From the NCBI GenBank assembly GCA_037833965.1, contig AP031359.1, positions 1,670,001 to 1,734,000 on the forward strand: 64,000 nucleotides of DNA, read 5' to 3'. This document shows positions 44,579 through 54,123 of the stretch, piece by piece. The stretch's first letter is position 1, and every line of letters starts with the position of its first letter. The notes below the pieces were generated by a model. That model saw nothing but the letters and a program-made list of their open reading frames with translations, searched no databases and was not told the DNA's origin. The DNA is from Marchantia polymorpha subsp. ruderalis. Lineage: Eukaryota; Streptophyta; Marchantiopsida; Marchantiales; Marchantiaceae. Made by a program: the position numbers and the translations under genes.

Positions 44579-46348
44579 TCAGCTAGAATAACTGTGGCTG
44601 CCGCTGCTCGATGCACCGGCACTTAGAATACATGCATTCATCCACAACCGTAAACACATGACCATGATAAATACCGACGATGACAAAGACTGCTGCATAC
44701 ACGTGAGTTCACGACTGGCAGCGCTATTTATGCGCTCTAATGCTGTCAACGTTGCCGGTGATTCTAGATAGTCCATTGCCATTTGGTAATGACCCGACAG
44801 CGCATCCTTCCGGGCCAATCACCACGACAAGACATTAATGAAGCCCGAGGCATGGACAACACCGATCAATAAGTACTGATCAACCTCATCCCTCATTCCA
44901 CTCTCAATGCCCTGCAGCTGAAACATTGCCAAAAATAGCGAATTGCATGACGCTTCCGATGGTAGTTGTCTGCTTTGGCTCAAGCTAATCTCGGCAAAGT
45001 AGCGTCGCTGCAGGACGTTGCATACAAATTTAGTGACGACCATCAGCTCTGCAGTCTCAGTCGGCTTTGAAATCTGCAGGTTGAAATACGCTGCGAAGAT
45101 GGCTAATCCTTGCACCAGCATCTGCTCATAGGATTGCAATTTCATCTTCATGAGAATCATCGTTAGAGTGTCGTGTATCTCTCGCAAGTTTTGCTCGTTG
45201 TCATTGCAATGCTTGATCTACATGGCAATGGACAATAACACAAGGTTGAGTGTCGGCTTGCAGTCCGCCGCAAGACTTTCCATGACTTGCCGTGGTGCAG
45301 AAAGAGAATTTGACACACTGGCAATTACATGCCACTCTGAATCTTTAAGAGCACCATGGCCAATGTCGTGTATCTCTCGCAAGTTTTGCTCGTTGTCATT
45401 GCAATGCTTGATCTACATGGCAATGGAAAATAACACAAGGTCGAGTGTCGGCTTGCAGTCCGCCGCAAGACTTTCCATGACTTGCCGTGGTGCAGAAAGA
45501 GAATTTGACACATTGGCAATTACCTACCACTCTGAATCTTTAAGAGCACCATGGCCAATGTCATCCTTGTATTGATCCATGATTGTGTCTACAACGACGC
45601 GCTTGCAAAAAGCATCGTCACACATTTGATGTTTTGAGTTCCATCTCGTCGGCAAGTCTACATGAGTCGGCACTGTGCTACTCAGACCGGAGCACAAGGC
45701 CTTAATTTGGTACTGTTGCCGGATGACTTTGCTACGACGCATCTTCACCAAGCCGTCTCGTAGCTGCTTGATGGATTGGCGAATGAGCTTCAAGGCCTGC
45801 AGCACCGCAAGCTGGATAGAATGGTCGGCGTATCTGACGTGGTTGCACTTGCGCAGTTGCTCGTCTCCCACAAAGATATTCACAAGCTTGAAGAGTCCGC
45901 ACAATTGCATTTGTTGCGTCTGATTCATTATTGTTGGTGATGTTCAAAATGCACGTGATTACATCTTGGCCCATGTTTTCCATCTCTTCAAGTATTCAAA
46001 TGGTCTGTCTCCACGCGCACACCGACATCTGCCCCACACTTGACATCCAGGATTGTGAGCAAAATGCTCTTGGTCTTCATCGTTACAACATCCACCCTAT
46101 AAGCGGTGACAACGTAAAAGCCTTTCAGATGTTGATTAGACCAGCCGTTAAGAGTTAACAAGATAGCAACGGTAAGATTGCAAAGAAAGATTGCAAAGAA
46201 ATGTAAAGAAATGCCGCAAGAGCTGGCTTAAGTACACGATGTAGCTCAATGATGCGTCGGAGTATAGTGCGAGTCGCCGGTGGCTCATACATGTGCGTCA
46301 GCGCGACAAAAAATTGTTTGAAGCGCTTGCTGCCAGCTGCATGTAGTG
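44579..46348 (-). pseudogene. hAT transposase, central and C-terminal parts
   Basis: Reading down from 46348, the frame resumes exactly where H2 interrupted it and gives KRFKQFFVALTHMYEPPATR and ILRRIIELHRVLKPALAAFL, the conserved hAT block. ORF 45524-45928 gives RYADHSIQLAVLQALKLIR and VDLPTRWNSKHQMCDDAF, the RNase H-like core with its PTRWNS signature. 44819-45187 holds DEVDQYLLIGV and VLSW. 44579-44818 is the C-terminal dimerisation region: MAMDYLESPATLTALERINS, then CLRLWMNA. Several frame breaks and an in-frame 195-bp duplication are present. The enzyme would excise and reinsert the element. Confidence 0.85.
45171..45560 (-). repeat. 195-bp tandem duplication inside the transposase
   Basis: 45171-45365 and 45366-45560 are direct repeats starting TCGTGTATCTCTCGCAAGTT, nearly identical over their length. 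195 is divisible by three, so 65 codons are repeated without changing frame. The high identity suggests it is younger than the general decay of the element. Confidence 0.9.
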
Positions 46349-46564
46349 TGACTTGTGGTAACCCACTTTTTGTTTTTGTGCGGAATTTAAACATTTGTGG
46401 AAAACAGTACCGCAGCAGCAACTGTAAATAGTAATCGGTACACTAAAACAGAGTGAAAATGGATGATCGCGGATCTCGTAGAATCCAAGAGAATCCAAGA
46501 GTTGGGCGCAATGTCTGGAACAAGCGCCCTGGCCCGAACGGATGGTTCCTACTGAAGGGGAGCG

Positions 46565-47265
46565 CTTTCGGCACGAGCCGGAGAAAGCGCCTTCGGCGAT
46601 AGACGCCTTTGGTGCTAGAAAAATCCCTCATGACTGTCCCAATTTGTAACGCCTTGGTCTGGATATTGTTGAAAAGAGCTCAACGCGCTTGTTCTAACGA
46701 GCCCAAGAACTCTTAGAACGGATGAGGCATCACTGAGTTACGAGTGGCGAAAGTTACTAATAGGGAACGCCTTCGGCGACGGACGATACGCCTTCGGCTG
46801 AAGCGCCTTTGGCTCAAGGGCCTTTGGCCCAAGGGTCAGCGCCTTCGGCGGTGTACTCCTTTGCCTGAGCGCCTTCGGCGCCAGCGCATCAATATTAGGT
46901 CAACGTCTTCAGGAGAGGTGACTCCGCATGGTCCGCCTTCGGCTCTACGCCTTCGGCGGTACATCCTAGGCGGACACGTGCGCCTTCGGCGGAAGGAATT
47001 CCTCTGGCAAGAGCGCCTTCGGCGAGACAAGACAGATCAACGGAAAGGACAAGACGCATTGACTTCGGTCAACGCCTTCGGTGCTGCGCCTACGTCGACG
47101 AACACCTTCAAGGGTACGCCTTCGGCGTTGCGGGTCAACGCCTTCGGCGGAAGATGTACGCCTTTGGCCGTGCGCCTTCGGCGGAACGCTTTCGGCGGTG
47201 CGGAAAGGGAAAGAATCGAGAATCGCCCAGAAGCGAAGGCCTCTACCGCCATGCCTTCGGCGCTA
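46565..47265 (+). repeat. GCCTTCGGC word array in the H2 leader
   Basis: At least a dozen exact GCCTTCGGC copies plus variants (GCCTTTGGC, GCTTTCGGC) occur at irregular 15-80-bp spacing on the plus strand. Each CGCCTTCGGCG can fold as a 4-bp stem with a three-base loop. The same word recurs inside the ORF's linker (48700-49060). The frame 46744-47277 is an arginine-rich artefact of this array. Confidence 0.8.
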
Positions 47266-47717
47266 CGCGAGGGCTAAATCGACGGACGACTGCGGAAATT
47301 GAATTCAATTTTTGAGTGTGTGAGCCCGCACAACGGCGGAGCGTGAAGCCGAGATTGCGAAAGGGGGGCCGTTACGCCTCCAAGCCGGCGCGGCAATCAA
47401 GTGGGTCGATCCCCACGCCCAAGTGTTGAACGATGAAATCTTGTGTGCCGAAGGCGGGTGTCTCATTCTTGGAATTGCAATTTCGATTTCTCGCGAGCGA
47501 CGAGTGCGCAGCAAGAATTGGCAGAGAGAAATCGGAGAGAGCTGCGACTTGCGGGGAATTGAATAATAGCGCGCGGCAGCTAAGTGCACGGCCGAGCGAC
47601 TTGCTAGGAAGTTGAGAGTGAGAGCTTGCGGAGAGATTGCGTCCGCGTGCAAGAAGCTTGGAGAGAGCAGAGAAAAGTTGCGGACTTCTGAATTGAGCGA
47701 GGGAATTCAAGAACGCA

Positions 47718-50154
47718 ATGTCGAAGGCGACATAGCTACGGATGATTCCGTTGAAGCTACCGCAGATTGGGTTGCGCGCATTCCAGCCCGAGCTAACTGT
47801 AGTGAAACTTGATTTCCTCCTGTGGGGATAAAATTGGGTGTGCCAAGACATGGTGCGCAAGTGGCAGAAGGGCAGGGATCAATTTACGCGCGGATTTCGA
47901 CCGCACCCGGAGCGATGGGAAGTCAGCGACTGGAAGCAGGTGCTGGGAAGATGCGCGGGCGAAGAAGGCCATCTTCTGTTCGAGAGCGAGAGCATCAAGG
48001 TCACAAAGGAGGAGGAGATTTCCTTCGCGACCCTATTCAAGAGCAGCAAGTCCAGCAAGAACGGGTACAGGACCCGGGACTACAAGGATCGATACCGCAG
48101 GAATGTCGCGGTAGCACTTATTCAACTCTTGCAGCCGCACAGGACCACCTACATAACTTCTTGGCAGGTGGCATTCGTGGAGCTGGCATTGGTCGGAGCT
48201 CCGATTCATTGGGCTTGCATTCTGTGGAAGACGACGAGGCAGCATGCGTTCGAGGAGAAGGGAGAATCGATCAATCACCTCTTCCCCTTCTTGATCAATT
48301 TCTATCGGTCGATGGGATGTCTGACCGCGACAAAGCGAGTGCAATTTCCATTGCTGTCACGCAGCAATCTAGGTCGGTATGTGAAGGACGTCAAAGTCGA
48401 CACCGACGAAGACGAGACACCTGCCTGCACTCCACCAGCCCAATCGAGGGCAGAAGGAGAATCGCTCGCCGCACGAGTGCCGCGGAAGCGAAGATGGGAA
48501 GGAGGAGCAGAGAAGGGCCAGCAACGCGAGGCTGCTGCTCTCAAACGGAAGCGGCCACTGACAGAGCTCTACAGTCAACCTAAGCAGAAGGCACGCAGGC
48601 TCGTATTGCCTGCAAGCAGCGCGGAAACGGGGCGTGCTGCAGAGGGAAGAAACTCACCATCCTCGGGGGAGGATGGGAGTGCGCGAACTGCAGAGAGGTC
48701 AGCGGACCTCCCTGCGCCGAAGGCACGGATGCCTTCTGCGGAAGCGAAAAGGCCTTCGGTTCAATAGAAACAACACGCGGCACCGACGAATGTGCCGGCG
48801 ACGGACAGGTGCTTCGCTTCCGAGCAAGTACAGTTCGATGACTCGACCTCGGATCAGGAGCCTTCGGCGCAGCAGAAAAGTGAGAAGAAGCTTTCGGAGA
48901 AGGAACCTTCGGCCAAGGGGCCTTTGAGTCAAGAGCCTTCGGCTGAAGCGCCTTTGGGTCAACGGCCTCCGGGTGAGCCGCCTTCAGCGCAGACCCCATG
49001 CGAGAGGACAAGCGACGGAGAGAAGGAGGAGGCATGTGTGCCTTCGGCGGTCTGCGCCTTTGGTAGTAGCAAATCAGACGGAAGGTGCGGGCTTGTCGGG
49101 AACATGGTCCTCCATCGCATTAGACATTTTGGCAGGGAGCAGTGCGGCGGCATCAGCAACAAAAGCTACGCAACCCAACTCCCGGAAATCGCCAGGGAAT
49201 TCCGTGGCGACCGAAATCCTCAATTCGGAGGATGACGAAGACGAATCGAGCTCGGGGGAGGAGGAGGAGGAGTCGGTGCAAGGCACGCCGACGACGGCAT
49301 TGTGCGAACAAGTGGTACCTCTGTTGAGGTACCTCGATCGCAAGGTGGCGAAGTATGCTGACCCCCGCCACCCTGGGTCTTACGTCAAATTGGTGCGCAG
49401 GCGAACACGCACCAATGTCAGGACCAGTAGTTTGTTGGCCTCCTTGGACGAGACCATCAAGGACCTGCGGTTGAAGAATGAGGCCCTACGCGGACATCTC
49501 GCAATGGTGTGGAAATTGCAGAAGGTGGTCAACCATACGCGGGACGAGAAGTTAGAGGAAGCGAAGAAGGAATTCGCAAAGCAACAGGCGAAGCTCGCGG
49601 ATGAGCTCGATTCTGAGCAAACTCAGAATCGCATCTTGTCAGAGGAGCTCGTGTGACAGACACGGTTACTAGAGCAGTGTTAGAGCGCACGCCGAGTCGA
49701 TGAAGACTTAATTTGTCAATTGCAATCGCAGTGCGGCGAATTGAGAGCGCAGCGTGCGGAGGCAGAGATGCAGCTAGTAGTGGTTGAAGACAATCGCCGG
49801 CGGGAGGCAGATCGCACGCGAGAGGAGTTGGTGGAACAAGTGAACCACTGTACCAGAGGTTACACTCTCTGGGAAGTGGCTGCGCAGGAGAAAATCACAC
49901 TGTGCGAGTTAGAGATTCGTGCGGCGGGCTTGATGTCGTGTGACAGTCGGAGCCGACGGCGAGTGGCGAAGTGGTTAGATGCCTTCCTGGCAAGGTCGCG
50001 GGATGCCATTGCAAACCTCGAGGCGGAGGTGACTGCGGTGTTGCGACGGCTGGGGTTGCGCAGTAGAGCCGAAGACTGGTCGGGTAGGGAGTTAGCGCAC
50101 GGTAGTCGTCGCGCAAAAGACACAATAGATGACCTGCAGTGTAGTGCAGCGTAG
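47718..50154 (+). pseudogene. LTR-encoded coiled-coil protein, H subfamily
   Basis: The start (47718, MSKAT) aligns with the E-type start, and the N-terminal domain follows with two stops (ELTVVKLDFLLWG, then NWVCQDMVRK). The open frame 47838-48767 includes WKQVLGRCAGEEGHLLFESE, RTTYITSWQVAFVELALVGA, HWACILW and LFPFLINFYRSMGCLTATK. It then passes through a basic/Ser-rich linker (QKARRLVLP) with Pro-Ser-Ala-Glu repeats made by the GCCTTCGGC word. After frameshifts near 48768 and 49040, 48973-49656 carries the acidic stretch DDEDESSSGEEEEE, VVPLLRYLDRKVAKYADPRH and coiled coil. 49720-50154 completes the coiled coil (EAEMQLVVVEDNRRREADR; LARSRDAIANLEAEVTAVLR). Similar in layout to E, F and G, but low in identity. 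Function unknown. Confidence 0.8.
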
Positions 50155-51190
50155 CGTAGTGTAGTGTAGAGTGTTAGTTAGGACCTCTGAGGGTATAAAG
50201 TAGTTCAAGGCGTCTTGCCTTGGGATTCTTCTAGTTTCGGAAGTATAGATCAAGAACTCATTTTCTCTGCGTGTTTGTGTCCTTAGTTCTGTCACCGCGC
50301 AAGAGGAGCTACAGCTTGACAAAGATACCGCATTTTGTAGCTGAAGGCCTTTGGCCGATTGTTCAGAGCCAGTGTACTGGTTAGATACTTGAGCAGTTTG
50401 GATCTACACCTGCGGGTGATTGCTGAATGCTCAGAGTTAGTAACTGGTTAGATACTTGAGCAGTTCGTCCCTACACCTTCGAGTGATTGTTCCTATTTGT
50501 ACTCCTTCGGGATGTTTCCCCTGAATGCCAAAGTGAAGTTTTGTTATTTCGAGTAAGCCTTGGTTGTAATCCAGGTTACGCTGCAGAAGGCGCCCTTGGG
50601 GCAAACCTCTGCAGTATTTCTGGAAATGACTAGTGCTTGAGAATTCAAACTCGTCAATAGACTATTATGGTGTGCCACTGGATCTTTTCTCAGTTGAGTT
50701 TCTCAGTTCAGACCTGTATTCTCTTCGCGTTTTGTGAGTTGAGAGTGTTGTTCACCGCGTGTGAGTGACTTCGGTTTGACGAAGATACCCCATCTGAAGT
50801 AGGAAGTCCAACCCGGATGCCCTTTGCTAGCAGAAACTAGTGGAAGGGTTGTAAAAGCCGGAGTTGGGAGTCACTACCTGCAGAGCCTCTGAATGTACTC
50901 GTGAGAAACTTTCCCCCTGAAATCTTAAGTAGAGGTCCTAACCGACCTCTGAGTTGTGTTTCTATAGTTTCAAGTGTGTGTTGGGGTGAACTACGCTGCA
51001 ATGTGCGTCCTCCGAGTGACCTCCGAGTTGAGCACTTGCAGTATTTCTTGGAGTGACAGTCGCCTGAGAATTCAAACTCTTCAATAGTCTGTTAAACGTG
51101 ACACTTTGTACTCTGTGTTTTGCCTCTGTCCCTGTGGGTTCGACCTTTTTGCTGCTATACTGCAGTTTTAGCCTTTGGTGGGTTATTACA
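50155..51190 (+). repeat. H2 3' non-coding part with two diverged tandem blocks
   Basis: Block 1 (about 50215-50690) and block 2 (about 50691-51110) share the same order of words: a CTCAGTTT/CTAGTTTCGG start, TTCTCTGCGTGTTT or TTCTCTTCGCGTTTTG, CACCGCG, GACAAAGATACC or GACGAAGATACC, TTTCCCCCTGAA-like, then TGAGAATTCAAACTC near the end. The period is about 470 bp. Part of the same double block is in H3 (31680-32166). Solo element B retains a single block. Confidence 0.65.
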
Positions 51191-51195
51191 TGACT

Positions 51196-51623
51196 TCACC
51201 TTGCATGACGTAATCGACAACGGCGTTCTCAAACCCTTCAAGGACGATAGCCAAGAACCTCGGCTTGCAAACACAGCTCAGCGTCGCTTGAACCAACAGC
51301 TTGCTAGATGATGTGGACGAGTTGTTGTTGTTATCTATGATGCCGTGCAAGCACAGGTGCGCCTTCCATCCAGATGCATTGGTCTTGTGGGAGAACCACT
51401 TGCAGCACACTGTACATTGTCGTTGCTAGCGTTGTAGTATGGGGTTGCCTACCTTCCAATCTCTAGTATAAGCCCAAGGAAAGGATTGTTGTGCTCGTTT
51501 GCGCTTTGAGTTGACAACATGCTGAGCATCGTTGCTGCAAGGCACATTCGGAGGAAGAGATTTGTCATTGCAGAGGCTGTCTCGCACTGCGGAGTAGTTG
51601 ATTGTCAGGTGACTGGAGTCCAT
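51196..51623 (-). pseudogene. hAT transposase, N-terminal BED zinc-finger part
   Basis: It starts at 51623 (MDSSHLTINYSAVRDSLC). After KRKRAQQSFPWAYTRDWKVG comes a TAG at about 51425, and then the BED-type zinc finger: CTVCCKWFSHKTNASGWKAH with the final HLCLH pair. The finger binds transposon DNA ends in this family. The frame continues through LEGFENAVVDYVMQGEV to the H2 insertion point at 51195 and resumes at 46348. Apart from the one stop, this part is well kept. Confidence 0.8.
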
Positions 51624-52241
51624 AATCAGCTAAATTTCTTTAAAATATGTTCCCACTAGGAACACAATATTCCTTTCTTTGACGTTTTATGGCTTGGAAA
51701 AGTTCCTTTTTGCATTAATTCAAGCACTTTATCAACCCGAGGTAAAGCGTGGTATGTCTACGGGTTAATGATATTACCCGTAACTCTCTCTCCATGCACC
51801 TATCGTGCCATGCTTCCATCGTCATGCGTAGGGTACGTGGAAGGGTGTAAAGACTATCCTCTCGTTTACAGGCTTTGGCTGGCTGGCATCTTTTGTGCTT
51901 TACCACTACGGGACTAGTGTCACGAGAAAGAGACTTCATGTACTTGATCTATGAGGAGATCTAATCCTCACTCAACATTAGAGAGACCACAGTCATCACA
52001 CTCCAAAACCCTTGAAGATAAAAAGTGCTTCAGGAGATAAAATATGGATGAGCTTGATGAGTTTTTCCTGTCTTTCTGCCCCATTCGGTGCTTTCCTGCC
52101 TTCCTAAGATTCACTTGTACATTGCATCACATTGTATTCGTTGGGCTCATTGTGCTCACAGTGTTTGCTCTAAGAATTTAGAAGTGTTGACTGTCTCTGA
52201 ATGAATTCAGCCAAGCTTACATAAGTCGGTTGTTATTTCAG
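51624..52241. other. hAT interior, no supported gene
   Basis: Upstream of the transposase start. One minus-strand frame (51715-51939) has no recognisable family. This stretch may include the transposase promoter, but no clear TATA box was identified. Confidence 0.4.
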
Positions 52242-52493
52242 GGTAAGATCATAACAACTGCTGGAGTTTTTTCAGGAATTGAAATGGGATTGAAGCTAGT
52301 GTCTCTCATCACGGATGAAAAAACAGCAAAATCCGTCCAACTTCATTAGGAGTACGACCCTCAACCATCATTCGACAAGGGGAATTTGAAGAAGACAGCT
52401 GCAGAGCCAGATGTCATCAAGAAGGCGAAGCTCATTGGGTACAGAGTGAGAGCTCATGCTATCGATAACTATGGTCATCATTCAGGTGAAATG
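52242..52493 (+). pseudogene. Exon-like fragment inside the hAT, unknown protein
   Basis: 252 nt (84 codons) lie between a TTATTTCAG acceptor and a GAAATG|GTATTT donor. The frame has one TAG (about 52347). It reads GKIITTAGVFSGIEMGLKLV, then DKGNLKKTAAEPDVIKKAKL and GYRVRAHAIDNYGHHSGEM. It is on the same strand as the phosphate-transporter exons but lies 9 kb downstream of their 3' end, so if from the same gene the order is permuted. The family is not recognised. Confidence 0.4.
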
Positions 52494-54116
52494 GTATTTA
52501 GTTAAAAGTGAGTTTCAAGAGCATTTGCCATGTTCCAGAGGAATAGGTAGAACATTACCATTTTTTTCATGGAACTCAAAGCATCGCAATTTATCCCGTT
52601 ACTCAATATGCACAATATGACTCTTATTGTACATACTATACATACTGTACCCTGAAATTACTCTTACTATAAGAGTCATTTTCTCATGGAACTCAAAGCA
52701 ACTCGATTTATCATGTACTCAATATGTATAGTAAGAGTCACCCCCTGCGTCTAGCAAGCTTGAAGGTTTTGGGGCCTTCACATTCTCTTCTATATAAACA
52801 GATAGAGAATGTTTGTTGTATTTGTTGGATTTTTGTATACCTCAAACAGTTTGAGATAGACTTGAGGGAGATAAAATCCTTCTGGCCTACTCCCAACATG
52901 TTGTTGATGTTGCAATCCAACATAACAGCCTACGAGAGAATAATGAATTCTGTAGATACAAATGAAGAAGTTCTTCTTTGACCTTGAATTGGTGTTGTAT
53001 ATTCTTTACCATTCCAAGAACTGAGAAATCTTCTAAGTTGGGATCATGAACATAATTCATTGTTTGTGTTCTTACCCACCTCCTGTTGTTTGTCTATAGT
53101 GCATGATATCACAAAATTCTCTCTGAGGTGTAAACAATGTGACAAAGTACTAGCTAAGCTATAGCTTAGGACTACCAAAAAACTAGAACTAATGCACCTA
53201 ACAGTACAAAGCACAATGTATGAAACTGTAAACTACAGACAATGCAGAGTTTCCAATATCAAAAGTTACGGTTGGTAATCAGTGTATGTTGTTGAGCGTC
53301 TAAAAGCTAAATGCAGTAAACTTGAAAAAATAGGCTATAAGCGTGCTGTTTGATTTTAGATACTTTGGTACTTAGATCCTACTTTTCTACTAGTTTGGCA
53401 TCGGAAGTTCGTACACGGGTCAACTACGCAGCGATGGTTGTGTCAGGGCGAGGATGTTGTCGGATAAAAACGAATATGCTTCAGCAGGGTGGTACATATC
53501 TAGGAACACCAATATTTCATACACCAAACCAAAATTCATAATTTCTACACTTCTGAGTACGTAAATGCAAGTATAAAAGTAAAAGAGTTGAACACGCTTC
53601 ACAAGATAATACAAATCTTTAAGGAGTAATTTGTCACTAAACTATATTACATTCTGACCTAATACCTCCTTCAGCAATAGACCCGATGTTGAATGGTGTT
53701 GCAACTGCCTATTATTTCCTGACGTGGTATATCCTTTAGCGATAAAGCATATAAAAAAAAGACCGCATGATTACTGCAACTAATTGAAAGGAAAGTAAAC
53801 AATTAGCAAGTTTCACGAGATTATGCAGAAGACGTATAAAGGTCAGAATTACCAATTTGAGATAAACTTGCAATGCTGTTTTCTAGATACCGTCGTCAAG
53901 GAGAATGCCACTGAGTAATTCTGTCAATGTCCACGTTTTTGCTTTTTGCGGATACGAGGTTTGTTAGAATGAATGTGCAGAAGAATGTTCACGTTTTTTT
54001 TTTTTTTTTTTTTTTTACCTTTTCCTTACCCTATAGCCAAATGTATTACCTTTACCCTTACCTTTTACACTTTTGCCGGGTAACCCTAAAGGGTTACCTT
54101 ACCTTGCCGAGGCTTA
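52494..54116. other. hAT right interior and terminus
   Basis: No gene. A direct repeat of about 50 bp (CATGGAACTCAAAGCA...TACTCAATATG) occurs near 52570 and 52687. The block GTGCAGAAGAATGTTCACG and the TTACC-rich right subterminal zone (53960-54116) match the right end of the element at 3128-4311. Confidence 0.6.
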
Positions 54117-54123
54117 GTTTTGG

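Larger units (their letters stand above)
46354..51190 (+). mobile_element. Solo coding-LTR H2 (4837 bp) with perfect target duplication TGACT
   Basis: It starts TGTGGTAACCCACTTTTTG and ends GGGTTATTACA. TGACT lies directly outside both ends (46349-46353 and 51191-51195). Deleting the element plus one TGACT joins the two parts of the hAT transposase in frame, which confirms the borders. Order: 1.36-kb leader with GCCTTCGGC repeats, ORF 47718-50154, then a 1.04-kb non-coding 3' part with a divergent tandem duplication. There is no gag, pol, primer site or polypurine tract, as expected for a solo LTR. Confidence 0.85.
41779..54116 (-). mobile_element. Autonomous-type hAT transposon (about 7.5 kb) enlarged to 12.3 kb by insertion of H2
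   Basis: The left end TAAGACTCGGCAAGGTAAGG (41779) is inverted at the right end (...CCTTGCCGAGGCTTA, to 54116). About 150 bp of subterminal GGTAA/TTACC-rich sequence at each end matches the short element at 3128-4311. The flanks GTCATGGC (41771-41778) and GTTTTGGT (54117-54124) agree at 5 of 8 bases and fit a decayed 8-bp hAT target duplication of GTCATGGT, the sequence expected at the F/E3 junction. Inside are a minus-strand transposase gene (44579-46348 and 51196-51623, split by H2) and plus-strand exons of a phosphate-transporter-like gene. A 20-base poly-T tract lies near the right end (about 53993-54016). Confidence 0.85.

Noticed and set aside
46630..46636. CATGACT as the left border duplication of H2
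   Set aside because: It matches the right junction by 7 bp, but the sequence left of it is still H2 leader, and the TGACT at 46349-46353 both adjoins a family-type start and restores the transposase frame.
46565..47265. CRISPR-like or minisatellite array
   Set aside because: Repeat words are only 9-11 bp with irregular spacing and no unique-spacer structure, in a plant nuclear context.
46744..47277. 177-codon arginine-rich ORF (+)
   Set aside because: It is a by-product of the GCCTTCGGC word array in the H2 leader. It has no start context or homolog-like composition, and the real ORF begins at 47718.
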